A stretch of DNA of 64,000 bases from a virus: positions 248,001 to 312,000 of the IMG/VR virus record IMGVR_UViG_3300038424_000251; one strand, written 5' to 3'. The translations under genes and the position numbers were made by a program. Every line of letters starts with the position of its first letter. Position 1 is the stretch's first letter. The notes under the pieces were generated by a model, which was not told the DNA's origin, made no database searches, and saw only the letters and a list, made by a program, of their open reading frames with translations. This document shows positions 37,523 through 44,455 of the stretch, piece by piece.

Positions 37523-37596
37523 GCTCAGGTACGATAATGGTAGTCCCTTCGCTTGATGAGCGGATTGTGTCGGTTCAACTCCGGCTCTGAGCACCA
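37523..37596 (+). tRNA. tRNA-Ile (GAT), U33 form
   Basis: GCTCAGG / TCTGAGC acceptor, TTCGC-TTGATGA-GCGGA anticodon arm, CCA. Confidence 0.9.
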
Positions 37597-37609
37597 TTTA
37601 AGAAAAATT

Positions 37610-38002
37610 ATGAATGAAGACAGATTGTTAAAAGAAGTTTTTGGTGGTAAAAAGTGGAAAGACAAATATTTTGTTGAGTGGTGTGATCTTTGTGATACAG
37701 CAATTATTATTTGTCTGGACCCTAATTGTGGTGGTAGTTCCTGTAATGGTCATAGTTGTGAAAAGTGTCATGATGATATTACTGAATTTGACTTATGTAA
37801 GACTAAAGTACAAGATTACCTCTCCAAAGATGAAATTAGAATTTATGAAAAGTCTTTGAGAATAAAGAAACATATTCTTGAAACTCTTGCTAAGGGAGAA
37901 AAAGAAATTAATTGGAAAAAATTACAATCTAATGGTGAATTATCAGCTTGGGAAGAACAACTTTTTAAAGAAGAATTAACAAAAGGAAAACAAAATGAAT
38001 GA
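37610..38002 (+). CDS. cysteine-rich zinc-binding protein
   Basis: 130 residues. The N-terminal half has many Cys and His ligands (WCDLCDTAIIIC, NCGGSSCNGHSCEKCH), enough for two zinc sites; the C-terminal half is a charged helix. Start at 37610, 13 nt after the tRNA-Ile CCA. Unknown function; overlaps the next small gene by 8 bp. Confidence 0.65.
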   Translation: MNEDRLLKEVFGGKKWKDKYFVEWCDLCDTAIIICLDPNCGGSSCNGHSCEKCHDDITEFDLCKTKVQDYLSKDEIRIYEKSLRIKKHILETLAKGEKEINWKKLQSNGELSAWEEQLFKEELTKGKQNE

Positions 38003-38141
38003 GTCACACAAACTTGGTAAATTGAAAAATCGTTTGAATCGTTGTAAGAAACGATTGACGGTAAAAGAATTAACATCAGAGCAAAGACTCAGAATCTCTC
38101 AAAGATTAGCTGAATTGGAAGCTCAATTAAACAAAAAATAA
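37995..38141 (+). CDS. 48-residue basic helical protein
   Basis: MNESHKLGKLKNRLNRCKKR then LTVKELTSEQRLRISQRLAE and LEAQLNKK. Two basic amphipathic helices; overlaps the preceding stop. Could bind RNA or DNA. Unrecognised. Confidence 0.55.
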   Translation: MNESHKLGKLKNRLNRCKKRLTVKELTSEQRLRISQRLAELEAQLNKK

Positions 38142-38150
38142 CAACAGTAT

Positions 38151-38501
38151 ATGAAAAAAGTAAAATTACAATTCATGGTGGTCCCGGAATTACTTGCCTC
38201 AATGGCATATGTTCCTAAAGCTGTGCGGTGTAAAGTCATAGACCCGGAAGCTATATTTCTGACCGGTATCCTTGGTGAATCTGGTCGAAAATTAGTTAAA
38301 GCTGGAATTGAATTTTACTTCACTGATATTCCAGAACCGGGAGAAAAACTATCATTAGCACAGAAGTTAATTGAGAAAAAAATTGCTGTAGAGGTCAATG
38401 GTTGTAAATGCTCTGATGTTCTAAAAGAACATTTACTGAAAACATTGAATGATTTAAGCAAACAGCAAACAAAAAGGCTTAAAAAAGCCAAGTTAATTTA
38501 A
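38151..38501 (+). CDS. hypothetical protein
   Basis: 116 residues; a hydrophobic N-terminal beta region (KLQFMVVPELLASMAYVPKA) and a basic C-terminal helix (KQQTKRLKKAKLI). Unrecognised. Third gene in a short operon with 37610 and 37995. Confidence 0.6.
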   Translation: MKKVKLQFMVVPELLASMAYVPKAVRCKVIDPEAIFLTGILGESGRKLVKAGIEFYFTDIPEPGEKLSLAQKLIEKKIAVEVNGCKCSDVLKEHLLKTLNDLSKQQTKRLKKAKLI

Positions 38502-38646
38502 GATACAATAATATGATATCAATTGCCTAATAAACATTCTTGGTGATTGACTCTTTTTAGATGACCACATTCCGAAAGGAATTCCCGAAAGGGATTGCTA
38601 AAAAGACTTTGAAAGATGAATGTGAATTTTCAGAGGTTATTGTATC
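38502..38646 (+). ncRNA. stem-closed RNA element with GAAA tetraloops
   Basis: GATACAATAA / TTATTGTATC 10-bp closing stem. Inside, CTTTTTAG / CTAAAAAG holds two adjacent hairpins capped by GAAA (ATTCC-GAAA-GGAAT and TCCC-GAAA-GGGA). Strong, unambiguous fold. Confidence 0.6.
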
Positions 38647-38656
38647 ATGATTTAAT

Positions 38657-38733
38657 TCCAGAGTAGCTCAATCGGTAGATGCGTGCGGCTGTTAACCGCA
38701 AGGTTGTAGGTTCGATGCCTACCTCTGGAGCCA
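38657..38733 (+). tRNA. tRNA-Asn (GTT), copy 2
   Basis: TCCAGAG / CTCTGGA acceptor, TGCGG-CTGTTAA-CCGCA anticodon arm, CCA. Confidence 0.93.
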
Positions 38734-38741
38734 ATTTTTAT

Positions 38742-38860
38742 GGGCAGGTAACAGAGCGGTTTCATGTCATGAGTTAATGGCGTTGTTGGTTTATTTTTAG
38801 TTACATACTCTAACAACAAAACTCTAAGTTACGTTGGTTCGAATCCAACCCTGCCTGCCA
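38742..38860 (+). ncRNA. enlarged tRNA-like RNA, possible intron
   Basis: 119 nt: GGGCAGG / CCTGCCT acceptor, T-arm GTTGG-TTCGAAT-CCAAC, CCA. A TTGTT / AACAA stem carries a 24-nt loop where a 7-nt anticodon loop would be expected, so an insertion is possible. Confidence 0.45.
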
Positions 38861-38865
38861 AATTT

Positions 38866-38997
38866 ATAAAGTAATATGTTTCCGTAAAAACGGAATGAAG
38901 CGATAACGTCAGACGGCCCATGAGTCCCATGAAATCGAAAGAAAGTAAGCAAAAAGTGGGCAACGGTTCGCTAGTAAACTTGACCGTGTTACTTTAT
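38866..38997 (+). ncRNA. stem-closed RNA element
   Basis: ATAAAGTAA / TTACTTTAT 9-bp closing stem, inner TTCCGT-AAAA-ACGGAA hairpin. It abuts the first base of tRNA-His. Confidence 0.55.
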
Positions 38998-39074
38998 CAG
39001 GTGCGTGGTGTATTCGAATAGCATCACAGACTGTGAATCTGTCGGAAAGAGTTCGAACCTCTTCCACCTGACCA
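38998..39074 (+). tRNA. tRNA-His (GTG), copy 2
   Basis: ACAGA-CTGTGAA-TCTGT anticodon arm, acceptor CAGGTG / CACCTG, CCA. Confidence 0.9.
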
Positions 39075-39078
39075 ATTT

Positions 39079-39140
39079 AAGATACCAACAGCAATTCTAA
39101 TACAATCCGCTAATCAAGCAGACTAAAAAGATGGTATCTT
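39079..39140 (+). ncRNA. CAGCAA-type stem-closed RNA, copy 4
   Basis: AAGATACC / GGTATCTT closing stem with CAGCAAT inside; begins 5 nt after a CCA and ends 4 nt before tRNA-Lys. Confidence 0.6.
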
Positions 39141-39144
39141 GTTT

Positions 39145-39220
39145 GCATCCGTAAGTCAACTGGATAGACTGCTAGCCTTTTAAGCTAGCGGTCTCGGTTC
39201 GAGTCCGAGCGGATGCACCA
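39145..39220 (+). tRNA. tRNA-Lys (TTT), copy 2
   Basis: GCATCCG / CGGATGC acceptor, CTAGC-CTTTTAA-GCTAG anticodon arm, CCA. Confidence 0.93.
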
Positions 39221-39239
39221 ATTTTCAAGTTTATTCATA

Positions 39240-39247
39240 TATTTATT
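39240..39247 (+). promoter_or_regulatory. candidate late promoter box
   Basis: TATTTATT, 4 nt before the GTG start at 39252. Confidence 0.5.
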
Positions 39248-39251
39248 AAAT

Positions 39252-40121
39252 GTGATTAAATTAGTCAATATATTGAAAGAAATAGAAAGTAAAGAGCAAC
39301 TTAAAAAACTTGCATATTCTTGGCAAAAACCTGATGGAACTTTTATTCCTGTAAAACGCGAACATGGTTTGGATGCTTTAAAACATGTTGGTGGTGACCC
39401 GAAAGATGATAATGTTGTTATATTGTGGAAAAGAGGATGGCAAAGAATATTTTATTATGGTACTGACCTTAATGTTCATAATGAATTTTATCAACCAAAT
39501 GATAAACAGAAAGTTAGATTAATTGAATTAGCAATACAACTTGGTTTTGAGAAAGTGGAATGGGATGGTGGTGATAAAGGTGATAAAATTCTTTGGTCGG
39601 TTCATGATGTTTTGGAAGAATCTATTCAAAATTTATCCAGAACAAAGCGTTTAATTCCTTTAATAAAACTTGCCAGACAATATAATACATTTGAGAATTT
39701 TTATAACGATTATCAATTTAAAAATTATCATGGAATTTATTGGCATTTAACCAATAATCCAAATTTTCGAATAGACCCCAAGCATTCTCCATCAGACCTT
39801 TCTTCATTGGCTATTGGTGGTTCTGGAGAACCCGGATTAACGCTGAGTACAGATTTGGGCAATTGGTATTCTATTTTTAAGAAATCCAGAAAATATGCTG
39901 CTCAAATAGATTTATCAGATTTAAAACCGAATGTGGATTATAGGGATACTACACGGCAATTCGGTCACGAAATATATGTTTTTAAACCAGAAAAAGTAAG
40001 AGTGGTAAAAGTATATCCTATAAAGAATGCCATGGCCATAAATTTAAGAGACTACAAAAAAGTTTTACCACAATCTATAGATGAATTAAAAAAGTTGTAT
40101 TATTTAGCTAAACAGGGATAG
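39252..40121 (+). CDS. ART-fold-like protein with shared N-terminal motif
   Basis: 289 residues from a GTG start; the longer frame begins inside the preceding tRNA. The N-terminus (MIKLVNILKEIESKEQ) is a variant of the recurrent motif. Residues about 155-275 resemble an ADP-ribosyltransferase fold: HGIYWHLTNNPNFRIDP, GEPGLTLSTDLGNWY, RKYAAQIDLSDLKPNVDY, FGHEIYVFKPEKVRVVKVY, where the Glu could be catalytic. This is a structural guess. Second ART-like gene of the window. Confidence 0.55.
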   Translation: MIKLVNILKEIESKEQLKKLAYSWQKPDGTFIPVKREHGLDALKHVGGDPKDDNVVILWKRGWQRIFYYGTDLNVHNEFYQPNDKQKVRLIELAIQLGFEKVEWDGGDKGDKILWSVHDVLEESIQNLSRTKRLIPLIKLARQYNTFENFYNDYQFKNYHGIYWHLTNNPNFRIDPKHSPSDLSSLAIGGSGEPGLTLSTDLGNWYSIFKKSRKYAAQIDLSDLKPNVDYRDTTRQFGHEIYVFKPEKVRVVKVYPIKNAMAINLRDYKKVLPQSIDELKKLYYLAKQG

Positions 40122-40124
40122 ACA

Positions 40125-40370
40125 TTCCTTGGTTATGTTGGTGTAATCCGGTAGCACGCCCGTTTAGGGAGGTTACGTTCAAATCGTAAGTGTTATGATG
40201 AGCTCTTGCTCGAATGGAATCGGCTCGACGGAGCATTAGTGAAATCCCCTGATAGAAATAGAGAGATAGACGAAAATCCGAAGATGGAGGTTCAATTCCT
40301 CCCTGCCCCTCTGGGGCGGTGGTGCAAATGGTTAGCATGTTGGACGCCCGGAACGACTGTGAAATCCTCT
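40125..40370 (+). ncRNA. rearranged tRNA-like region
   Basis: A D-arm-like GTG...CAC, a T-arm TTACG-TTCAAAT-CGTAA (40175-40191) without acceptor, then a second T-arm GGAGG-TTCAATT-CCTCC followed by CTGCCCC (about 40284-40308). Only TCT follows before GGGGCGG (40312), which pairs with CTGCCCC and leads into a D-arm and an ACGCCCG loop. The 3' half lies upstream of the 5' half, as in permuted tRNA genes, but decay is equally possible. Confidence 0.35.
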
Positions 40371-40382
40371 TTAATTTCTTAA

Positions 40383-40411
40383 TTGACATAAATGCTTTAA
40401 TGGTGTATAAT
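40383..40411 (+). promoter_or_regulatory. consensus promoter
   Basis: TTGACA, 17 bp, TATAAT; 6 nt to the ATG at 40418. Confidence 0.72.
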
Positions 40412-40417
40412 ATCAAT

Positions 40418-40699
40418 ATGAAAGTTATATTGCCGGTTAAAGAAATACCTGTTGGTTCTGTTGTAACAAAATTGAATGGGCAAAAGAAATATCAAGTAAG
40501 AGATAGAATTACTATTTATGATGAAGTGAAAAATTCATCAAGAGATATAACATTGGAAATGAATACAAGAGTTTTATGGTCTGTGGATTTGCCTATGTCG
40601 GTCAATATAATTTCAGGAGATACTGAAATGATATGGGATGCAGATTATAATGCTCTTCAATCATATCTTTATGAAAAATATGAATTAGACCAAAAATAA
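40418..40699 (+). CDS. hypothetical protein
   Basis: 93 residues, beta-rich N-terminal part (VKEIPVGSVVTKLNGQKKYQ) and an acidic C-terminus. Unrecognised. The start is fixed by the adjacent consensus promoter and should give a leaderless mRNA. Confidence 0.65.
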   Translation: MKVILPVKEIPVGSVVTKLNGQKKYQVRDRITIYDEVKNSSRDITLEMNTRVLWSVDLPMSVNIISGDTEMIWDADYNALQSYLYEKYELDQK

Positions 40700-40705
40700 T
40701 ATTAG

Positions 40706-40782
40706 GGGGTGGTAGCTTAGCCGGATAAAGCGTCTGCCTGTCACGCAGAAGACCGGGGGTTCGAGTCCCCTTCATCCCGCCA
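40706..40782 (+). tRNA. tRNA-Asp (GTC), copy 2
   Basis: GGGGTGG / TCATCCC acceptor, TCTGC-CTGTCAC-GCAGA anticodon arm, CCA. Confidence 0.92.
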
Positions 40783-40789
40783 ATTTAAT

Positions 40790-40864
40790 TCCCGCATGGT
40801 GTAGTGGTTTGCACGGTGGTCTTTGGAACCATAAGTGACGGCTCGAAACCGTAGGCGGGAGCCA
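40790..40864 (+). tRNA. tRNA-Gln (TTG), U33 form
   Basis: TCCCGCA / GGCGGGA acceptor (one mismatch), GTGGT-CTTTGGA-ACCAT anticodon arm, CCA. Confidence 0.88.
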
Positions 40865-40868
40865 TTTT

Positions 40869-41051
40869 ATGATAAGAATATTAAAAGTAAAATTGTTTTT
40901 GGGTTCGACCTTGGAAGAAATAGAAACAAAAATTTCTGATTGGTTATCCAAAGAAAAAATTTGTGTTGGAAATTATATGGATATTAAATTATCTAAATTG
41001 AGTGATGTTTATCAATTAATTCTTGTTTATGCTGAATTAATACAGGAGTAA
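40869..41051 (+). CDS. small hypothetical protein
   Basis: 60 residues starting 4 nt after the tRNA-Gln CCA (MIRILKVKLFLGSTLEEIET). Alpha/beta pattern; unrecognised. It is followed by a Shine-Dalgarno-led gene at 41056. Confidence 0.55.
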   Translation: MIRILKVKLFLGSTLEEIETKISDWLSKEKICVGNYMDIKLSKLSDVYQLILVYAELIQE

Positions 41052-41055
41052 AGTT

Positions 41056-41304
41056 ATGATGCAAGTAATAAGATGTGAAACTTGTGGTGGCGATACAATA
41101 CCTTTGGGCGGTATTAGTGTTGATTTAACCCTAAATAAAAGTGAGTTTTGTAATCACTGTTACCGAACTAAAACAGACAAACAAGAACATTTCTTTTGTT
41201 CATTGCTTTGTTTTCATGAATATATGTTGAAGCTTGTTAATGGTGAAACAGAATTGAAATGGAAAGAGAGATTTCCACCCATTGCTATAGAAGTTAAAAC
41301 TTAA
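41056..41304 (+). CDS. zinc-binding protein
   Basis: 82 residues. CETCGGDTIPLGG, EFCNHCYRTKTDKQEHFFCS and LLCFHEYM provide at least six Cys/His ligands, suggesting a double zinc finger. Shine-Dalgarno AGGAG lies 7-8 nt upstream. Function unknown. Confidence 0.65.
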   Translation: MMQVIRCETCGGDTIPLGGISVDLTLNKSEFCNHCYRTKTDKQEHFFCSLLCFHEYMLKLVNGETELKWKERFPPIAIEVKT

Positions 41305-41309
41305 TTTAT

Positions 41310-41383
41310 TGATGCGTGGTGTAATGTAGCGCCCCTGCCCTTGAAGCAGAAAGGTGTAAGTTCAAGTCTTACCGCATCAGCCA
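41310..41383 (+). tRNA. tRNA-Gln (TTG), C33 form
   Basis: TGATGCG / CGCATCA acceptor, CTGC-CCTTGAA-GCAG anticodon arm with C at position 33, CCA. Confidence 0.78.
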
Positions 41384-41389
41384 ATCTAC

Positions 41390-41563
41390 ATGAAATACGA
41401 AATACATACAAATATATTGTGGTTAGATGGAGTTCCAGCATTTCTTTTTTTACCTAATGGAGAAAAAGACCCAATGACGCCGACAGGATGGAATTGGTAT
41501 TGTAGTCATAAAGAAGAAATTGATAAATGGATTGAAAAACATTTCAAAAAATTGCCAAAATAA
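41390..41563 (+). CDS. 57-residue hypothetical protein
   Basis: MKYEIHTNILWLDGVPAFLF, then LPNGEKDPMTPTGWNWYC and a basic helix. Trp-rich, soluble. It begins 7 nt after a tRNA CCA and ends next to the 41568 gene. Unrecognised. Confidence 0.55.
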   Translation: MKYEIHTNILWLDGVPAFLFLPNGEKDPMTPTGWNWYCSHKEEIDKWIEKHFKKLPK

Positions 41564-41567
41564 TGAT

Positions 41568-41747
41568 ATGTGTGAACAAATTAAAGATAATTTTAACAAA
41601 TTAAAATCACAATTTGTAAAATATCATCCATTTATGGAAATTGTTTCTGCTGAAGATATGATTGGACTAATTGGAAAATCTGAACAATTTGTGATAGAAC
41701 AAATGAATAGATGGAAAATGACATATTATGGATGCTATGAAATTTAA
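41568..41747 (+). CDS. 59-residue hypothetical protein
   Basis: MCEQIKDNFNKLKSQFVKYH, then an acidic helix (VSAEDMIGLIGKSEQFVIEQ). Mostly helical. Overlaps the next gene by 20 bp. Unrecognised. Confidence 0.55.
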   Translation: MCEQIKDNFNKLKSQFVKYHPFMEIVSAEDMIGLIGKSEQFVIEQMNRWKMTYYGCYEI

Positions 41748-41910
41748 GTGTAAATGTCCAAATTGTGGAACATTACGTGACCTTGAAGATTATTTGGTGA
41801 AACTTATACAAAGAAAGTATGTTAAAGGACCAACCAGAATTGGATTAGATTGTTGGTATTGCAATTTTTCATTTTGGGTAGCAGAGAAAGATTTAATAAA
41901 ATCAGTATGA
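41728..41910 (+). CDS. small zinc-ribbon protein
   Basis: 60 residues: CKCPNCGTLRDLEDYL and GLDCWYCNFSFWVAEKDL give CxxC...CxxC. A second ATG at 41737 (MKFKCKCPNC) is the other likely start. Function unknown. Confidence 0.6.
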   Translation: MDAMKFKCKCPNCGTLRDLEDYLVKLIQRKYVKGPTRIGLDCWYCNFSFWVAEKDLIKSV

Positions 41911-42095
41911 TATGAAGTAAAAACCACATGGCCAACATTAAAAGGTAGATTAAGTCAACCATTAACAACGGAAGAAGAAGCATTACTTCAGTTAGAACAA
42001 ATCGGTGGAGTAACTTTTTCAGAAAAGGCCATTAAGAAATTAAAGAAAATTAAAGAACGTCGATGTGATAAATTAAGAAATGCCAGCATGATGTA
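41911..42095 (+). pseudogene. broken paralog of the 14766 gene
   Basis: The frame TWPTLKGRLSQPLTTEEEAL and a Lys-rich helix match the 55-residue protein at 14766, but no start codon exists in frame: the ATG at the homologous position is out of phase and stops after two codons. The 3' end runs into tRNA-Thr. Confidence 0.55.
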
Positions 42096-42155
42096 ACGGT
42101 AGCCTGCCAAGCCTGTACCTTGGACGTGAGGGTTCGATTCCTTCTGCTGGCTCCA
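42082..42155 (+). tRNA. tRNA-Thr (TGT)
   Basis: GCCAGCA / TGCTGGC acceptor, CCAAG-CCTGTAC-CTTGG anticodon arm with C at position 33, CCA. Confidence 0.82.
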
Positions 42156-42164
42156 AAAAAATTT

Positions 42165-42590
42165 ATGAAAAATATTTTAGTTTTTTGTTTAATGTTTTTA
42201 ACAGCTATATCAATAGCTTGTTCATCTACTCTTACTATATACTATGGTGGTATGCCATCAACCAATATGATAGATAGTATTAAAGTTTATTATGGCTCAC
42301 AATTAAAGTCTTATACAAATTCTATTTCATTTCCAGTAAATACTTTAATATACATTACTAATGCTCCATTTAATGGATATAATCCAATATACTGCCGGGG
42401 TGAATATATGCCTTTTTATACTAAATTGCCAATCTCTGGCTTGATAAGTGGACAACCATTTTATTATAAAATGAGTTATATATGGAAAGGTGGAAGTGAA
42501 GTATTAATGTGGGAATCGATGTGTGCATCTACAGTCCCAACTAATGATGTAGTACTTTTTCCACCAACCAATTTGCGAATAGTTGATTAA
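42165..42590 (+). CDS. exported small protein, family member 3
   Basis: 141 residues; signal peptide MKNILVFCLMFLTAISIACS. The Cys after ISIA could make it a lipoprotein. The core shares IKVYYGSQLKSYTN, LPISGLISGQPFYYKMSY and LFPPTNLRIV with members 1 and 2. It starts 9 nt after the tRNA-Thr CCA and pairs with member 4 downstream. Confidence 0.65.
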   Translation: MKNILVFCLMFLTAISIACSSTLTIYYGGMPSTNMIDSIKVYYGSQLKSYTNSISFPVNTLIYITNAPFNGYNPIYCRGEYMPFYTKLPISGLISGQPFYYKMSYIWKGGSEVLMWESMCASTVPTNDVVLFPPTNLRIVD

Positions 42591-42597
42591 ATAGTTT

Positions 42598-43020
42598 ATG
42601 AAAAAAATATTGATTACTTGTCTAATATGTCTATCAACATTGTTGGTTAATTCAGCAATGGTAACTATTCATTTTATGACGGGATATAGTTTATCGCCCG
42701 TTAACCTTAAAATTTATTATGGTTCACAATTACAGACATATACAAATTATATTATAGCATCTTTAAGTGCTAATAATATTGTTACTACAACTTATGCAGC
42801 CTATGATCAGGTGCAATGCAAAAGCGGAATCTGGAGTGCTCCTCATGTGGATATTCCTATAGATGGTTTGATTTTAGGTCAACAATTTTTTGATGGCATT
42901 ACTTTAATAAATTCTAATAGCGTTGAGTCTCCATTTTTATCTCAAGCGGTTTGCGGATTTACTGTTACTAATAATATAGACCAACCTCTTTCTCCAAATG
43001 GTTTGCGAATATCAAATTAG
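42598..43020 (+). CDS. exported small protein, family member 4
   Basis: 140 residues; signal peptide MKKILITCLICLSTLLVNS. Shared core LKIYYGSQLQTYTNYI, IPIDGLILGQQFFDGI, CGFTVTNNIDQPLSPNGLRI. Located 7 nt after member 3, stop TAG. Together the four genes are two tandem pairs about 7 kb apart. Confidence 0.65.
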   Translation: MKKILITCLICLSTLLVNSAMVTIHFMTGYSLSPVNLKIYYGSQLQTYTNYIIASLSANNIVTTTYAAYDQVQCKSGIWSAPHVDIPIDGLILGQQFFDGITLINSNSVESPFLSQAVCGFTVTNNIDQPLSPNGLRISN

Positions 43021-43024
43021 TTTG

Positions 43025-43052
43025 TTGCCATTTTAACTGTTTTTGATATATT
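43025..43052 (+). promoter_or_regulatory. tRNA promoter
   Basis: TTGCCA, 16 bp, TATATT, overlapping a TATTTATA box (43049-43056). Confidence 0.55.
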
Positions 43053-43066
43053 TATAGATAGTTTAT

Positions 43067-43158
43067 GGAAGTCAGGTAGATGTTGGTTTGCTGCGCCAGT
43101 CTTGAAAACTGGACCGGAATAAAATCCGGCAGGGGTTCGATTCCCTTGGCTTCCGCCA
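43067..43158 (+). tRNA. tRNA-Ser (TGA)
   Basis: GGAAGTC / GGCTTCC acceptor, CCAGT-CTTGAAA-ACTGG anticodon arm, long variable arm, CCA. Confidence 0.93.
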
Positions 43159-43162
43159 TTTT

Positions 43163-43254
43163 GGAAGTGTGGCCGAGAGGCTGATGGCGCAAGTTTGCTA
43201 AACTTGTGACCCTCTAACGGGGGTCCGTGGGTTCGAATCCCACCGCTTCCGCCA
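43163..43254 (+). tRNA. tRNA-Ser (GCT)
   Basis: CAAGT-TTGCTAA-ACTTG anticodon arm, long variable arm, CCA. Confidence 0.93.
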
Positions 43255-43258
43255 ATTT

Positions 43259-43387
43259 ATGAAAAATAAAAAGAAGCAAAAAAAACAGAAGCCGGTGGTA
43301 AAAGAACTTACAGTAAAAGGAACATTAGCTGCTTTTAAAGTGATTGTGGATAATTTTACGCCAGCAGGTTATACGAGGATTTCTTGA
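43259..43387 (+). CDS. 42-residue basic protein
   Basis: MKNKKKQKKQKPVVKELTVK then GTLAAFKVIVDNFTPAGYTR. A poly-basic N-terminus suggests nucleic-acid contact. It begins 5 nt after the tRNA-Ser CCA and is followed by 43390. Confidence 0.45.
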   Translation: MKNKKKQKKQKPVVKELTVKGTLAAFKVIVDNFTPAGYTRIS

Positions 43388-43389
43388 TT

Positions 43390-43563
43390 ATGAAAAATAT
43401 AAAAAAATTATGGATTGAAAATATCAAAAAAGTGGCTCGTAAAAAATATAAGTTTTTAGAATCGGGTATTAATAATACCGATTGGGATATTTTTTGGGAA
43501 AGTTATGGTATTGATGGACTTTCACCGGAAGAAGCATTGAAAGAAGATTTTTCTAATACTTAA
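43390..43563 (+). CDS. 57-residue hypothetical protein
   Basis: MKNIKKLWIENIKKVARKKY, then acidic FLESGINNTDWDIFWESYGI. Basic N-terminal and acidic C-terminal halves. Starts 2 nt after the preceding stop. Unrecognised. Confidence 0.45.
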   Translation: MKNIKKLWIENIKKVARKKYKFLESGINNTDWDIFWESYGIDGLSPEEALKEDFSNT

Positions 43564-43567
43564 TATA

Positions 43568-43600
43568 CGATAGCTTAATTTATTGGAAAAAGAAAGATGG
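43568..43600 (+). pseudogene. remnant of tRNA-Val-like 5' half
   Basis: GATAGCTTAATTTATTGG and AAAAAG resemble the 5' half at 43746 and of the intact tRNA-Val at 43935. Confidence 0.35.
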
Positions 43601-43636
43601 TAAAATAAATTATCATTAAAAAATGAAAGAAAAATT

Positions 43637-43741
43637 ATGAATATGATATTGACACCAATACTTGGTAGTACTATCTATATAGGAAGTGGAGTAGGTTTGG
43701 TTCTTTTGATAGTGGTTTTAATTTTAGTATTTAGACGTTAA
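43637..43741 (+). CDS. 34-residue single-helix membrane peptide
   Basis: MNMILTPILGSTIYIGSGVG, then a hydrophobic helix ending VFRR. Typical phage small membrane peptide with a positive cytoplasmic end. Function unknown. Confidence 0.45.
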   Translation: MNMILTPILGSTIYIGSGVGLVLLIVVLILVFRR

Positions 43742-43745
43742 GATA

Positions 43746-43782
43746 TGGTCGCTTAGTTTATTGGTGGAAAAAGTTGCCATCA
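43746..43782 (+). pseudogene. truncated tRNA-Val copy
   Basis: GGTCGCTTAGTTTATTGGT equals the first 19 nt of tRNA-Val at 43935, then the sequence collapses to GCCATCAATTTT, retaining a tRNA-like trailer. Confidence 0.45.
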
Positions 43783-43787
43783 ATTTT

Positions 43788-43934
43788 ATGAATGATAAAA
43801 CAAAAAAATTATCTGAAGATGTAAATGTTGTAAAAAATAATATTTCATTGGATTATTTTGAAAAACTTAGTAAAATTAAAAATTTATTACTAACATATTT
43901 TTACGGAGATATATCCATTTTTGAAGAAAAATAA
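43788..43934 (+). CDS. 48-residue helical protein
   Basis: MNDKTKKLSEDVNVVKNNIS, then LDYFEKLSKIKNLLLTYFYG. Helical, Lys-rich. The stop abuts the first base of tRNA-Val. Unrecognised. Confidence 0.45.
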   Translation: MNDKTKKLSEDVNVVKNNISLDYFEKLSKIKNLLLTYFYGDISIFEEK

Positions 43935-44008
43935 GGTCGCTTAGTTTATTGGTAGAATAAAATCCTCACACGATTAAGAGATAGGTTCGATTCCTGTAGT
44001 GACCACCA
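43935..44008 (+). tRNA. tRNA-Val (CAC)
   Basis: GGTCGCT / AGTGACC acceptor, AATC-CTCACAC-GATT anticodon arm (4 bp), CCA. Confidence 0.8.
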
Positions 44009-44013
44009 ATTTA

Positions 44014-44067
44014 TGCCAGATAGCCCTGCAGGCAAATTCGTTTCATGAGCGAATTGTTCTGGCACCA
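44014..44067 (+). ncRNA. 54-nt tRNA-like RNA with CAT loop and no T-arm
   Basis: TGCCAGA / TCTGGCA acceptor plus CCA, a short GCC / GGC arm, and an anticodon-like arm TTCGT-TTCATGA-GCGAA with CAT at the anticodon position. The T-arm is missing entirely. It resembles an armless tRNA-Met. Confidence 0.5.
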
Positions 44068-44074
44068 GTTTAAG

Positions 44075-44218
44075 TTTGTTAGAAAGTAGTGTACAGATAC
44101 GATAAATAAATTGCACAGTTTAGTAGTAGCAACTATAAGGGTCTAATATGTTAAAGTTTTAGACACGAATTAAAACAAGAGATGGTGGAGAATCGGGATT
44201 CCGTCAGTTTCTAACAAA
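44075..44218 (+). ncRNA. stem-closed RNA element
   Basis: TTTGTTAGAAA / TTTCTAACAAA, a perfect 11-bp closing stem around about 122 nt; no gene. Confidence 0.55.
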
Positions 44219-44227
44219 TAATGATTT

Positions 44228-44326
44228 GAGATACACGCAGCAATAAAACTTTGTCGGGCAACCGACTCCACGTTGTAGAGAACAACATTAAAAGGTTCCT
44301 CAGAAAAGAGTGTAAATCGGTATCTC
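44228..44326 (+). ncRNA. CAGCAA-type stem-closed RNA, copy 5
   Basis: GAGATAC / GTATCTC closing stem with CAGCAAT; the 3' part (CTCAGAAAAGAGT...AAATCG) matches copy 1 at 19161, 25 kb away. Confidence 0.6.
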
Positions 44327-44337
44327 GTTAATTTAAT

Positions 44338-44413
44338 CGGAGTGTCGCCTAGTGGCTATGGCGCTTGCTTTGGGAGCAAGATATCGGGCGTTCGAGTCGC
44401 CCCACTCCGACCA
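44338..44413 (+). tRNA. tRNA-Pro (TGG), copy 2
   Basis: CGGAGTG / CACTCCG acceptor, CTTGC-TTTGGGA-GCAAG anticodon arm, CCA. Confidence 0.92.
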
Positions 44414-44455
44414 TTTATTGTATTTAATATGGATGGAGAATAAAACAATTTTAAT

